NCBI RefSeq assembly: GCF_001681715.1
Contig: NZ_LNWY01000003.1
Coordinates: 248,001 to 312,000, forward strand
Reading direction: 5' to 3'
Origin: Tritonibacter mobilis
GTDB taxonomy: Bacteria > Pseudomonadota > Alphaproteobacteria > Rhodobacterales > Rhodobacteraceae
DNA: 64,000 bases
Part shown: positions 1-9,141 of the stretch, one piece after another
Numbering within the stretch: position 1 is the stretch's first letter
Layout: each line of letters starts with the position of its first letter
Notes under the pieces: model-generated
Database searches by the model: none
Told to the model about the DNA's origin: nothing
Seen by the model: the letters and a program-made list of their open reading frames with translations, nothing else
Position numbers and translations under genes: made by a program

Positions 1-1025
1 TTGCGGCGCTTCTCTGCGTAATAGTGCCAGTCCCACGGCTCCAGATCGCCGTTGATGCCATCCTCATGCATCATCTGCGTCAGCGCCTCGGCGTCCTTGT
101 CGGCCTGCGCCTTGGCCGGCCCCCAGACATCCATCAAGAGACCGCGCACGGCCTCTGGCGTCTTGGCCATTTCGGTTTCCAGCTTGTAGGCGGCGAAATT
201 CTTATACCTCAGCAGCTTGGCGCGCTCTTCACGCAGGGCCAGGATTTCAGCGGCAATTGCGCGATTGTCGTGTTCACCGCCATTCGCGCCACGTGCCGCC
301 CAGGCGCGGAATGCCTTTTCGCGCAGATCCCGTCGGGGCGAAAATTGCAGGAAGGGTGTCACGATCGAACGCGCGAGCGTAATCACCGGACCGGATGCGC
401 CCTTTTCCTCGCCCGCCGTATGTGCGGCTTTGACCACAAATTCGGGCAGGCCTTCGAGGTCCGCCTCCGAGAGTTCCATGAACCACTCCCGCTCATCCGC
501 AAGGAGGTTCTGGGTGAAATTGGTCCCAAGCGTTGCAAGACGCGATTTGATCTCCTGCATGCGCGTATCTTCCGCACCCTGAAGCGCAGCGCCACCACGC
601 ACAAACCCACGGTGCGTGAGCATCAGCACACGGGCCTGCTCATCCGTCAGGTCAAGCTCATCGCGCTGCTCCCAGACCGCCTGCACCCGGGCATAGAGCG
701 CCTTGTTTGCGGTGATCGCAGAAAAATGCGCGGCCAGCTTGGGTGAAAACTCCCGCTGCAGTGCCTCACGCGCCGGGTTGCTGTCCGCCCCGGCAACCGA
801 GAAGAACACCGACAGCACCTGCTCGAGCTGCTGACAGGGGGTCTCCAACGCCTCCACCACATTGGCAAATGTGGGAGGCTCGGGATTGGTGGCGATGGCC
901 TCGATCTGCGCCTGATGCGCCGCAAGGGCCTGATCGAGCGCGGGGGCAAAATCATCGTCAGAAATCTGATCAAAGGGCGCAATCCCAAAGGGTGTTTGCC
1001 AGTCGCGCAGCAGCGGATTTGTCAT
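1..1025 (-). CDS. M3 family zinc oligopeptidase, N-terminal part (cut by window edge)
   Basis: About 341 codons are visible, starting MTNPLLRDWQTPFGIAPFD. They match the helical N-terminal half of oligopeptidase A / peptidyl-dipeptidase Dcp, cytoplasmic enzymes that degrade short peptides. The zinc motif HEXXH lies in the C-terminal half, beyond base 1, so catalytic competence cannot be judged. The start at 1025 follows the purine-rich AAGGAGA about 7 nt upstream. The gene sits downstream of an amino-acid ABC binding protein and permease on the same strand, which would suit peptide or amino-acid recycling. OpdA versus Dcp cannot be separated from this part. Confidence 0.85.
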   Translation of the reverse strand, partial: MTNPLLRDWQTPFGIAPFDQISDDDFAPALDQALAAHQAQIEAIATNPEPPTFANVVEALETPCQQLEQVLSVFFSVAGADSNPAREALQREFSPKLAAHFSAITANKALYARVQAVWEQRDELDLTDEQARVLMLTHRGFVRGGAALQGAEDTRMQEIKSRLATLGTNFTQNLLADEREWFMELSEADLEGLPEFVVKAAHTAGEEKGASGPVITLARSIVTPFLQFSPRRDLREKAFRAWAARGANGGEHDNRAIAAEILALREERAKLLRYKNFAAYKLETEMAKTPEAVRGLLMDVWGPAKAQADKDAEALTQMMHEDGINGDLEPWDWHYYAEKRR

Positions 1026-1122
1026 GTGAGGTCTCCTTTAGGTCGACGCTAGCGCCTTCCCCTCCGACCTGCAATCTGTCTGCACCACGACGGTTTCTAC
1101 GCCTGCAATACGGCCTGCCCCG

Positions 1123-1929
1123 CTATCGCTGATCCTGCTTGTTGCGCAAATGGCGTTCCAGTGCGCGCAGGCCTAACGACAGGGAAATGGTCATCGCCAA
1201 ATAGATCAGCGCCACCATGTTGTAGGTCTCGAAATAGCGGAAATTGCTGGCCGCCGTGACCTTGCCAAGCTGGGTGATGTCGAGAACACCGAGCACGGAC
1301 ACCAGTGAGGAATCCTTGACCAGCGCCACAAAATCATTGCCAAGCGGCGGCAGGATCGTGCGGATCGCCTGCGGAAATACAATGAACCGGAACCGCTGCC
1401 AGCAATTGAGACCCAGCGCCTTTGCCGCCTCGACCTGACCTTCGGGTACCGATTGCAGGCCTGCGCGAAACACCTCAGCGATAAAGGCGGAGTATGCGAT
1501 CATCAGCGCCACAATGGCGCGCCACAACAGCGGGAAGTTTCGCGTGCGGATCTCTTCCAGCCCGATGAAACTGCCCAACCAGTTGCGCAGATCCACTAGG
1601 GCCGGTGCCAGCACAAAGGCCACATAAAGCAACAGCACGATGATCGGCACGCCGCGCACCACCTCGACGTAGAACCGGCAAATCTGACGCAGCACAAGCC
1701 AGCGCGAATCCGCGCCCAGCGCCAGCGCCATGCCCAAAACGGAGGCCGAAAAGAAGCTCACGACCGTCACAAAGGCGGTGATCCCCACACCACGCCAGAG
1801 CGTGTTCATGATCTGGGCGTAGACATCGCTGCGCGCAACCTCAATGCCCAGATAGACTGCCGTCAGCCCAACGGCCACCAGCCACCACGGGAAATCTTCT
1901 TTGTCTTCGCGCTTGTGGCGATTGGTCAT
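1123..1929 (-). CDS. polar amino-acid ABC transporter permease (HisM/GlnP family)
   Basis: This 268-residue inner-membrane protein has about five hydrophobic segments and the family loop (EAA region) around residues 165-195, including EVFRAGLQSVPEGQVEAAKA. That is the contact site for the ABC ATPase in permeases for Glu, Gln, His, Arg and opines. The start MTNRHKRED lies just downstream of a hairpin that separates it from the binding-protein gene. It probably works with the binding protein at 2004-2795. No ATP-binding subunit is encoded in the visible neighbourhood. Substrate is unknown. Confidence 0.88.
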   Translation of the reverse strand: MTNRHKREDKEDFPWWLVAVGLTAVYLGIEVARSDVYAQIMNTLWRGVGITAFVTVVSFFSASVLGMALALGADSRWLVLRQICRFYVEVVRGVPIIVLLLYVAFVLAPALVDLRNWLGSFIGLEEIRTRNFPLLWRAIVALMIAYSAFIAEVFRAGLQSVPEGQVEAAKALGLNCWQRFRFIVFPQAIRTILPPLGNDFVALVKDSSLVSVLGVLDITQLGKVTAASNFRYFETYNMVALIYLAMTISLSLGLRALERHLRNKQDQR

Positions 1930-1951
1930 GTGCTTGCCCTGTCACGACAAA

Positions 1952-1975
1952 CCCCGGCCTACTGTCTGGCCGGGG
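1952..1975 (-). promoter_or_regulatory. intercistronic hairpin between ABC binding protein and permease
   Basis: A perfect 8-bp inverted repeat, CCCCGGCC and GGCCGGGG, with an 8-nt loop lies between the stop of the binding protein and the start of the permease. There is no strong U-tract. Such hairpins after periplasmic-binding-protein genes usually stabilise the upstream mRNA or partly terminate transcription, giving more binding protein than permease. That role is inferred. Confidence 0.6.
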
Positions 1976-2003
1976 CGGTATTGAAATTCAAAAAGAGAGG
2001 CTC

Positions 2004-2795
2004 TTATTGGCCCATCTTATAGTCGAGGAACCATTTCTTATTGAGCGCATCGAGCGTGCCATCCGCTTTCATTTCCGCCAGCGCCGCATTCACGGGTTCG
2101 ACCAGATCGCTGCCTTTGGGGAAAATAAAGCCGAAATCTTCGGTGCCGAGCGGTTCACCCACGATTTTGAACGCCCCATCAGAGGCGGCGACCACCCCGG
2201 CAGCAGCGGTGCTGTCCGAGAGCGCCAGATCAACATCACCAGCGCGCAAGGCCTGCAGTGATGCGCCAAAGGTTTCAAAGAGTTTGATGCGCGGATTGAC
2301 CTCGTCGCCATCTAACACATCATAGACGGTCACATAAAAGGGCGTGGTGCCGGGCTGAGCCGCGGCCAGCAGGTCCTCGTCGGCTGCAAAACCCGCAGCA
2401 TCGACAAACCGATCCTCATCGCCCGCCACGATCATACGCATCTGCGAGGTCAGGTAACTGTCGGAAAAATCCACCTTTTCCTTACGGTCGTCGCGAATGG
2501 TGATGCCATTCATGGCGATGTCGTATTGGCTGGCGGTGATCGCCGGGATCATCGCATCCCAGCTGGTGTTTTCATAGACCACGGTCATGTTCAGCCGCTG
2601 AGCGATCTCGGCGACGGCGTCATATTCCCAGCCGATGGCCTCACCGCTGTTTGGGTCAATGAACTGCAACGGCGGATAGGTGTTTTCGGTCGCGAATACG
2701 ACCTCGCGCCCCTCAAGATCCGGCAGATCGGCGGCAACAGCGCCAGTGGCAAAAATCGCCGTCGCAAGGGCGCTCAGGGCAAGGGTGCGGGTCAT
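2004..2795 (-). CDS. periplasmic amino-acid binding protein of ABC transporter (SBP family 3)
   Basis: The 263-residue precursor has a clear signal peptide ([22 protein letters not shown], cleavage near residue 22). The rest is the bilobal fold of family-3 solute-binding proteins, with [15 protein letters not shown] and the sequence [20 protein letters not shown] typical of cationic/polar amino-acid binders. It delivers its ligand to the permease encoded next downstream. The start is 2 nt after the stop of the MoeB-like gene, so the two are probably co-transcribed. The ligand cannot be read from the sequence with confidence. Confidence 0.9.
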   Translation of the reverse strand: MTRTLALSALATAIFATGAVAADLPDLEGREVVFATENTYPPLQFIDPNSGEAIGWEYDAVAEIAQRLNMTVVYENTSWDAMIPAITASQYDIAMNGITIRDDRKEKVDFSDSYLTSQMRMIVAGDEDRFVDAAGFAADEDLLAAAQPGTTPFYVTVYDVLDGDEVNPRIKLFETFGASLQALRAGDVDLALSDSTAAAGVVAASDGAFKIVGEPLGTEDFGFIFPKGSDLVEPVNAALAEMKADGTLDALNKKWFLDYKMGQ

Positions 2796-2797
2796 AA

Positions 2798-3874
2798 TCA
2801 GATTTCTCCTGTCGGGGCCGGGTTGCCATTATGGGGTCCACAAATCGGACAATCGGCGCGCGCTTTCAGCGCTATCCGGCGGGTTTCACCATAGAGACCA
2901 TCGTAGATCAACATCTGTGAGCGCAAGACCTCTCCGGCGCCAGTGATCTGTTTCACGGCCTCCACGGCCATCATTGCGCCCAATACGCCGGGCAAAGGTC
3001 CAATCACGCCTGCTTCGGCGCAGCTCGGTGCGAGACCTGCTGCGGGGCTTTCAGGGAAGATGCATTGATAGCAAGGGCCACCTATGACGGGATCAAAGAC
3101 AGAAATCTGCCCCTCCCATTGCGACAGCGCGCCCGAAATCAGCGGTTTTTTCTGAGCAACCGCCGTGCGATTGGCGAGATATCTAGTGGCAAAATTGTCT
3201 GTCCCGTCGAGGATCAGATCATAGTCAGCAAAGAGTTCCGCCGCCAGTTCATCGCTGAGACGGCGATGATAGGGACGCACCTCAACAAAGGGGTTCTGCG
3301 CCTCCATCGCAGCCTGCGCGGAAAAGACCTTTGGCATACCGATGTCTTGGTCGCGATGAATAATCTGTCGCTGCAGATTGGCGTTTTCCACCACATCGTC
3401 GTCAATCACCCCGATGGTGCCGACACCCGCTGCCGCGAGGTACTGAAGCGCCGGTGCGCCCAGCCCCCCGGCCCCGATCACCAGAACCTTTGCATCCTTC
3501 AGACGTTTTTGCCCCAGACCGCCTACTTCGCGCAGCACAATATGGCGCGCATAACGGTCCAGTTCTACATCACGAAAAGGAGCCTCGGATTTTTGCGTCT
3601 CCGGGGTGTTGTCATTGGCTTCGACACGTTGGCGCAGGCGCTTCAACACCGCAGTATAAAGCGCCACGATGACACCAACGCCACCCAAGATCAGCCACAG
3701 ACTGGCAGAACCGCCGGTCGCTTCACGCAGCGGACTGCCCTCGGGCAAGGTCAGCTGAATAAGCAAGACCGCCGCATAAAGCAGCGCCAGCAGCGCCATG
3801 CGCATTGGGCGGGAGAAACCGACCAGACGACCGCCCCACCAGATCAGCCCAGCAAGCCCGAGGACCAGAATCAT
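2798..3874 (-). CDS. moeB: MoeB/ThiF/HesA-family adenylyltransferase with N-terminal membrane segments
   Basis: The 358-residue protein has two parts. Residues 1-80 contain two or three hydrophobic helices. From about residue 105 follows an E1-like adenylyltransferase domain with the nucleotide loop [21 protein letters not shown], the Arg of NLQRQIIH, and paired zinc ligands in CYQC and CPIC near the C terminus. MoeB adenylates the C-terminal glycine of MoaD in molybdopterin synthesis, and ThiF does the same to ThiS. Which partner it serves is not decidable here. It overlaps dut by 4 bp (ATGA) and is followed closely by the ABC binding protein. The membrane anchor is absent from E. coli MoeB. 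Confidence 0.85.
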   Translation of the reverse strand: MILVLGLAGLIWWGGRLVGFSRPMRMALLALLYAAVLLIQLTLPEGSPLREATGGSASLWLILGGVGVIVALYTAVLKRLRQRVEANDNTPETQKSEAPFRDVELDRYARHIVLREVGGLGQKRLKDAKVLVIGAGGLGAPALQYLAAAGVGTIGVIDDDVVENANLQRQIIHRDQDIGMPKVFSAQAAMEAQNPFVEVRPYHRRLSDELAAELFADYDLILDGTDNFATRYLANRTAVAQKKPLISGALSQWEGQISVFDPVIGGPCYQCIFPESPAAGLAPSCAEAGVIGPLPGVLGAMMAVEAVKQITGAGEVLRSQMLIYDGLYGETRRIALKARADCPICGPHNGNPAPTGEI

Positions 3875-4362
3875 ACCGGCTTGGCTCCGGCACCGGTGGA
3901 ACCAAAGCCCCCGGCCCCACGCTCGGTGCTGTCAGAGAAGTCCTCAACCTCATTCAAGGTTGCACGCAGAACTGGCACAAACATCAGCTGCGCGATGCGT
4001 TCGCCCGGCTCAATACGGATGGCATCGGTGCCCGGCGGGTTCCGGTTCCATGCGCTGATAAACACTTGTCCCGTGTAGTCAGCGTCAATCAACCCGACGT
4101 TATTGCCCATAACCAGACCCTTCTTATGACCAAGACCCGAACGCGGCATCACAAGGGCTGCGCAGGCATTGTCGCCCATGTAAAACGCAAGCCCAGACGG
4201 GATCAGAACAGCGGGCGCTTGTGCTGCGATCTCCATTGGGGCGTCGATACATGCAAAGAGATCAATCGCCGCAGAGCCTTCGGTCTGATAGCTGGGCATT
4301 CCCCAGTCCCGAATACGCGGGTCGATGATTTTCACTTCTACCGCAAAGGGCGCTGCAGTCAT
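3871..4362 (-). CDS. dut: deoxyuridine 5'-triphosphate nucleotidohydrolase (dUTPase)
   Basis: The 163-residue enzyme hydrolyses dUTP to dUMP and PPi, keeping uracil out of DNA and feeding dTMP synthesis. All five motifs of trimeric dUTPases are visible: AAIDLFA (motif 1), PRSGLGHKKG (motif 2), GLIDADYTGQV with the catalytic Asp (motif 3), RIAQLMFVPV (motif 4) and RGAGGFGSTG (motif 5, the mobile arm that closes on the substrate). An AAGGA-type ribosome site precedes the start. It shares ATGA with the downstream MoeB-like gene. Confidence 0.96.
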   Translation of the reverse strand: MTAAPFAVEVKIIDPRIRDWGMPSYQTEGSAAIDLFACIDAPMEIAAQAPAVLIPSGLAFYMGDNACAALVMPRSGLGHKKGLVMGNNVGLIDADYTGQVFISAWNRNPPGTDAIRIEPGERIAQLMFVPVLRATLNEVEDFSDSTERGAGGFGSTGAGAKPV

Positions 4363-4506
4363 GGGGCTATCCTTCTTACGCTTGCGTCATATGGGCCTGT
4401 CTCGCCCACCTGTGCGCAGCGTTTATGCCCCGGAACGGCAGGGAATTGCCACATGGTTATTGAAGCGGCCGCACATCCCTGCACGCGACAGCTTTCACGC
4501 GCGTCC

Positions 4507-7017
4507 TCAGACGATGGTAACGGCCACACCAATCAGCTCTCGGCCGTCCTTTTGGCGGAACGGCGTAAAGGTCATCTCGTGGTTTTCCCCACCAAATTCA
4601 GCGTTTTCGACCAGCGGTGCGCTGGAGCGAAATACCTGCGAAATCCGCGATGTCAGATCCGGCAACCCTTTCACCGGCGCACATTGGCTGATGTGAATGC
4701 CGGATTTTGGCAACGAATCCAGTTCGAACATGGTCATGGCCTGCCGCGATGCATGCCGAACCTGCAACGCCTGATCCACCACGATCATGACAAAGGGATT
4801 GGCGCGCAATACGGCGGTCAATTCCGCACTTACATGCTGGATTTCGGTTGAGTTGACCTGAATTTCCTCGTTGACGGTAATCAGTTCCTCGTTGGTGGAC
4901 TGCAATTCCTCATTCGACGTCTCAAGCTCCTCGTTGGTGGATTGCAATTCCTCGTTCGCAGCCTGCATTTCCTCGTTGACGGACTGCAGTTCCTCATTTG
5001 CGGTCTGCAACTCTTCGATGGTTTGCTGCAACGCTTCGCGGGTCGAAATCACCTCATCCTCGATCTGACGGATGTAGCGATCCTGCTCTTGCGGGTCGAG
5101 ATGTTCGGGGCTTGCGGTTTGCTCTTCCTTGATCCGGGTCTCCACCGCGATCAGCACAACGCTGGCCCCATCGCCGTCACCATCACTGGGCGCGGCAATC
5201 GGATAGCAAGTCAGACGCACCTGCTCATGATCGGACCGAGGCAACGGATGCCATTGCCCACTGCGCACACCACGAGACCGCAGCGCGACGTTGATGAGGC
5301 TAGAGGCCTCACTGCGCAGGGACGGAATCAGGATCTTCAGATCGACTTGCAGCCCCGAGCTTTCCGTAAGCGCCGTCACATAAGAAATATCGCCAATAAT
5401 CCGCAGGATCGCCCCCGTCGAACTCGCAAGGAACCCGTTCGGTGCAAGCACCCGGATCAGGCTATCAAACTGGCGGGTCGAGCCGTGATGACGGTTCTTA
5501 TCCGACAAGAAACGAACCGAGGTCTGCTCTTGCGCAGGGCGCGGAGAAGTCTCTTCCAGAAAAGACTGCAACGCCGGTTTGCGCGTCATTGCACGCTTGC
5601 GGTAAATCCGGTCTGAGGGGGTGGTGGGCTCAAAGATGTTTTCCATCGACCCCACGGTCTCGGCGGCGCCCAAAAACAGCAATCCGTCTGGAACCAGAGC
5701 ATACCCAACCCGCGCCAGCACCTTATCCTGAAGGGTGCCATTGAAATAGATCAACAGGTTGCGCAGGCTGATGCAGTCAAGATTGGTAAACGGCGGGTCC
5801 TGAATGACATTGTGGCGTGAAAACAGAACAAATGCCCGCAGCGCCTTTTTGACCTCAATGGTTTCGGTACGCTCAACAAAGTAGCGATCCACCAGTTCGT
5901 CCGGGATGTCGCTGACCGCGGAAATCGGATATTCCCCCCGCCGCGCCACATCCAATGCCTGCTGGTCGATATCGGTAGCAAACACCTGCAAGCGGCGTTG
6001 CGCCACTTTCTCCAGCCCCCCCATCGCCTCCAAAAAGAGGATTGCAACCGAATAGGCCTCTTCACCGGTGGCACAGCCCGATACCCAGACGCGCACGGTG
6101 CGCTGGTCAGAGGCATCCATTTTCGAGACCATAGCCTCGATATTGGACTTGAGCGCCTCAAACTGCTGCGGATCGCGAAAAAACCGCGTCACCGAAATCA
6201 TCAGATCTTTGTAGAGCGCATCGACCTCCGCCAGATCACGGCGGCAGAAATCCACATAAGCGTTATATTCAGAAAACCCCAATGCAAGCATGCGCCGCGC
6301 GATGCGGCGATTGATGGTGGAGGCTTTATATTCCCGGAAATCCACCCCGGTGCGCGCCGTCAGGATCTGAAACAGATCAGAGAGCTTGTGCGGTTTGTGG
6401 TGCAATTCCTGCAGTTCGGTAAAATCACGCGGACGCGAGAGAATCTTGCCCAGATGTTCGCCAATTTCGCTCGGCAAGAGCGTGAGATCGACGCATCCGG
6501 TTTGCAGGGCCGACGACGGCATGCCGGAATATTTGGAACTGTCTGGATCCTGCGCAATGGTGATCCCGCCCACCTCACGAATGGCGCGCACCCCGTAGCT
6601 GCCATCGCTGCCCGTGCCCGACAGGACAATGGCGGCACAGTTTTCGCCGTATTCCTCCGCCATGGTTTTAAACAGACGGTCGGCCAGCGGTTTGGGACGT
6701 CCACGCTGGCCATCCGGTTCCCGCAATCCCAGCTTGCCCCCTTTGGCGATCACCACATCCTGACCGGGCATCACCACATAGATGGTATTCACCTCCGGCC
6801 AGATGTCCTCTTCTGCGGTCAGTTCCTTCACCGGCAGCCGGGTTTCGCGCGCGATCAATGCGCTCAGCATGCTTTTATGTGTCGGGGACATGTGCTGGGC
6901 AATGACATAAGAGGCCGAATTTTGCTCTCCCAACTCCTGCACCAGCTCTGAAAGAGCCTCCAAACCGCCAGCCGAGGCGGCAATGCCGACCATAAAGGGA
7001 ATAGTGCGATCGCTCAT
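4507..7017 (-). CDS. CheB-CheR-PAS fusion protein (chemotaxis methylesterase/methyltransferase)
   Basis: An 836-residue protein in four parts. A CheB-type methylesterase covers residues about 5-185 with catalytic Ser in ASAGG, His in IAQHMSP and Asp in GTGSDGSYG. CheR follows from about 195 to 480, with the SAM-binding SGCATGEEAYS near 314. After a linker comes a long coiled coil of repeated EELQ-T/S-NEEL units (about 655-735), then a C-terminal PAS domain. There is no receiver domain on the CheB part. A longer frame upstream is open, but GAGG 9 nt before MSDRTIPF supports this start. Such fusions couple receptor-type methylation chemistry to sensing. A pseudo-receiver gene lies about 195 bp upstream on the same strand. 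Confidence 0.92.
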   Translation of the reverse strand: MSDRTIPFMVGIAASAGGLEALSELVQELGEQNSASYVIAQHMSPTHKSMLSALIARETRLPVKELTAEEDIWPEVNTIYVVMPGQDVVIAKGGKLGLREPDGQRGRPKPLADRLFKTMAEEYGENCAAIVLSGTGSDGSYGVRAIREVGGITIAQDPDSSKYSGMPSSALQTGCVDLTLLPSEIGEHLGKILSRPRDFTELQELHHKPHKLSDLFQILTARTGVDFREYKASTINRRIARRMLALGFSEYNAYVDFCRRDLAEVDALYKDLMISVTRFFRDPQQFEALKSNIEAMVSKMDASDQRTVRVWVSGCATGEEAYSVAILFLEAMGGLEKVAQRRLQVFATDIDQQALDVARRGEYPISAVSDIPDELVDRYFVERTETIEVKKALRAFVLFSRHNVIQDPPFTNLDCISLRNLLIYFNGTLQDKVLARVGYALVPDGLLFLGAAETVGSMENIFEPTTPSDRIYRKRAMTRKPALQSFLEETSPRPAQEQTSVRFLSDKNRHHGSTRQFDSLIRVLAPNGFLASSTGAILRIIGDISYVTALTESSGLQVDLKILIPSLRSEASSLINVALRSRGVRSGQWHPLPRSDHEQVRLTCYPIAAPSDGDGDGASVVLIAVETRIKEEQTASPEHLDPQEQDRYIRQIEDEVISTREALQQTIEELQTANEELQSVNEEMQAANEELQSTNEELETSNEELQSTNEELITVNEEIQVNSTEIQHVSAELTAVLRANPFVMIVVDQALQVRHASRQAMTMFELDSLPKSGIHISQCAPVKGLPDLTSRISQVFRSSAPLVENAEFGGENHEMTFTPFRQKDGRELIGVAVTIV

Positions 7018-7212
7018 TTGCGGGTCCTCATGGACGAAACCTTGTTTTCTAGCCTGTCGTGCGCAAGCCTTGAAAAGGCCTCTGTATTTCTCGGGCGCTA
7101 CAATAACAACTTTGGAAAAATTACGACTGCCACTTCTCAACCACGCTAGCACGCTGGGTGGCGAGTGAAAATCATTTGTGGCTCAAAAATTCACCTCAAA
7201 GAGCTCGATGCG

Positions 7213-7587
7213 TCAGCGCACTGCTTCTTGCATCAGGAGCGCCGCGGCCGCATCGCGGATCATCTCTTCGCTGGCGGGTTTTTGAACCACCAAGCCCCGT
7301 TGCGGTTGGATGGAGAGCGGCTCAAGACCTTCTGCATCCGCCATCAGCAAAGTGGGAATTCTCTTGGCGTTGGCCAGTGCCACAGCGCGTTCGCACACGC
7401 CCGTCCGAAGCCGAAGCCCTAAGAAGCAAATGTGAAAATCGCGTTCACGCATCATCTGGCAGGCATCAACCTCACTGAGCGACAGATGGGGCAGACCAAT
7501 GCGGTACATGCGTATCATGTTACACAATAGCTGGCCGAGTAGGATGTCATCTTCCAAGACCAGAATGTCACGCTCTGCCAGTGCCAT
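7213..7587 (-). CDS. stand-alone receiver-domain protein lacking the phospho-acceptor Asp
   Basis: About 124 residues with the receiver fold. The acidic pair is in ILVLEDD, and the conserved Lys is in VVQKPAS. At the end of the third strand, where active receivers have an Asp (typically LLD), this protein has CFLGLRL, so the site is Gly. The Thr/Ser position after strand 4 is also altered (LLMADAEG). It should therefore not be phosphorylated normally and may act as a constitutive or competing partner. The ATG at 7587 overlaps the stop of a small upstream ORF (TGATG), which supports this start over a TTG 15 bp earlier. The cheBR fusion follows on the same strand. Confidence 0.78.
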   Translation of the reverse strand: MALAERDILVLEDDILLGQLLCNMIRMYRIGLPHLSLSEVDACQMMRERDFHICFLGLRLRTGVCERAVALANAKRIPTLLMADAEGLEPLSIQPQRGLVVQKPASEEMIRDAAAALLMQEAVR

Positions 7588-7649
7588 CAGTTTGCGTCCC
7601 AAATGGGGTTCAGCCCGCTTGGGTAGAGGGATTTAACTTTGCTGCTCAT
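7587..7649 (-). CDS. 20-codon leader ORF coupled to the receiver gene
   Basis: A short ORF (MSSKVKSLYPSG...WDAN) has GGAGG upstream, 11 nt from its ATG, and 8 nt from an in-frame GTG at 7652. Its stop codon overlaps the ATG of the receiver gene as TGATG, the classic arrangement for translational coupling. I do not recognise the peptide. It could be a regulatory leader or a small protein. Confidence 0.5.
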   Translation of the reverse strand: MSSKVKSLYPSGLNPIWDAN

Positions 7650-7668
7650 CACCTGCGAAACCTCCGAT

Positions 7669-7686
7669 ATGATCTTTTCTGATCAT
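7669..7686. promoter_or_regulatory. inverted repeat ahead of the leader ORF
   Basis: Perfect 6-bp arms ATGATC and GATCAT are separated by 6 nt, just upstream of the GGAGG of the leader ORF. It may be an operator or a hairpin near the ribosome site. No regulator is identified. Confidence 0.35.
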
Positions 7687-7825
7687 CTGGGGGTTGTTTT
7701 ACCTCTTAATCGCTTAATTCCCTATCGTTCGAGCGTAAAAAACGAAGGCATAAGTTTCACGCACAAACCCAGCCTAAAGGGTATATCCGGCAATTCCGAT
7801 TGAAGGCTTTGCAGTTTTATTGCTG

Positions 7826-9037
7826 TCAATTCCCCGAGATTGGCGAGGACAGTGCGTTGCAGATTATTTCAGCCAAACGCGCGGCCACCTGCTCTTTTGG
7901 CATCCGCGGCCAATGCTGCGCCCCATCAGCAGTGATCAAAACCACTGCATTTTCCGTCCCCCCCATGATTCCCGTGGCGGGTGATACATCATTGGCGACG
8001 ATCCAATCGCAGCCTTTGCGAAGCCGTTTTGCCGTGGCGTGCTCCACCACATCATTGGTTTCCGCTGCAAATCCGACCACCAGACCGGGCCGTCCTTCGG
8101 CACGGGTCGAGACATCGCGCAGGATGTCTGGGTTTTCGGCAAATTCCAGACGCGGCATGCCGTCCTTGGTTTTTTTGAGTTTGCGATCCGACGCAGATGC
8201 CACGCGCCAATCCGCAACCGCAGCGGCAAAAACACCCGCATCCGCAGGCAATGCCGCGTCCACAGCGGCCTGCATCTCACGCGCGGTTTCCACAGGCACC
8301 ACCTGCACCCCCTCAGGAGGGCGCACCGTTGCCGGGCCCGTGATAAACACCACTTCCGCACCCAATGCCTGCAGAGCACGGGCCACCGCTGCCCCTTGCG
8401 CCCCAGAGGATCGGTTGGCGATGTAGCGCACGGGATCAATCGGCTCATGGGTCGGGCCGGATGTGACGATAATACGCTTCCCCTTAAGCGGCCCGGCCTG
8501 AAGCTGCGCAGCGATGGCCCGGACGATTTCATCCGGCTCCGCAAGCCTGCCGGGACCATATTCACCACAGGCCATGCCCCCGTCATTGGGGCCGACAACC
8601 TGAACCCCATCGGCCCGGAGCTGCGCCAGATTGCGTTGGGTTGCCGGATGCTCCCACATGCGCACATTCATTGCAGGTGCCAGCAGCACGGGCGTGTCGG
8701 TCGCCAGCAGCAGCGTCGAGGCGAGATCGTTCGCATGCCCCTGTGCCATCTTTGCCATCAGATCCGCAGTCGCCGGGGCCACCACCAATAGATCCGCGCT
8801 GCGCGACAGTTGGATGTGCCCCATCTCCGCTTCTGCAGTCAGGTCAAACAGATCCCGGTGCACCGCAGACCCAGCAAGCGCCGAGACAGACAAAGGTGTT
8901 ACAAACTCCTCGCCAGCGCGGGTCAGAACAGGCGTCACACGCGCGCCCTGATCTTGCAGCCGCCGGATCAACTCCAGCGATTTATAGGCCGCGATCCCGC
9001 CGCCAATAATCAGCAGAATGTGTTTTCCTGACAGCAT
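7826..9037 (-). CDS. coaBC: bifunctional phosphopantothenoylcysteine decarboxylase / phosphopantothenate-cysteine ligase
   Basis: The 403-residue cytoplasmic enzyme catalyses two consecutive steps of coenzyme A synthesis. The N-terminal CoaC half is the FMN-dependent decarboxylase, with GGGIAAYKSLELIRRL at the start and the conserved PAMNVRMWEHPA. The CoaB half starts near residue 190 with ITSGPTHEPIDPVRYIANRSSG and carries the ligase signature KLKKTKD. The start at 9037 is chosen because GAGGG lies about 6 nt upstream and the CoaC domain begins immediately. Length is normal for the family. Confidence 0.95.
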   Translation of the reverse strand: MLSGKHILLIIGGGIAAYKSLELIRRLQDQGARVTPVLTRAGEEFVTPLSVSALAGSAVHRDLFDLTAEAEMGHIQLSRSADLLVVAPATADLMAKMAQGHANDLASTLLLATDTPVLLAPAMNVRMWEHPATQRNLAQLRADGVQVVGPNDGGMACGEYGPGRLAEPDEIVRAIAAQLQAGPLKGKRIIVTSGPTHEPIDPVRYIANRSSGAQGAAVARALQALGAEVVFITGPATVRPPEGVQVVPVETAREMQAAVDAALPADAGVFAAAVADWRVASASDRKLKKTKDGMPRLEFAENPDILRDVSTRAEGRPGLVVGFAAETNDVVEHATAKRLRKGCDWIVANDVSPATGIMGGTENAVVLITADGAQHWPRMPKEQVAARLAEIICNALSSPISGN

Positions 9038-9141
9038 GATACGCCCTCGGTGTTTGGGTTCTCCGGGCAAAACAAACGCCCTCGCCCACCCTAGTTAATC
9101 GGATGTGCAAGGGCAAACACTGCCTCACATGCCTCTGTGCA

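Noticed and set aside
4860-5040. Short repeated units (TCCTCGTTGGTGGA-like) that could suggest a CRISPR or tandem repeat
   Set aside because: They encode the EELQ-NEEL heptads of the coiled coil in the CheB-CheR-PAS protein and differ at synonymous sites. There are no spacers.
7018-7152. 45-residue N-terminal extension of the CheB-CheR fusion
   Set aside because: There is no homology before the CheB domain, and GAGG is well placed for the ATG at 7017.
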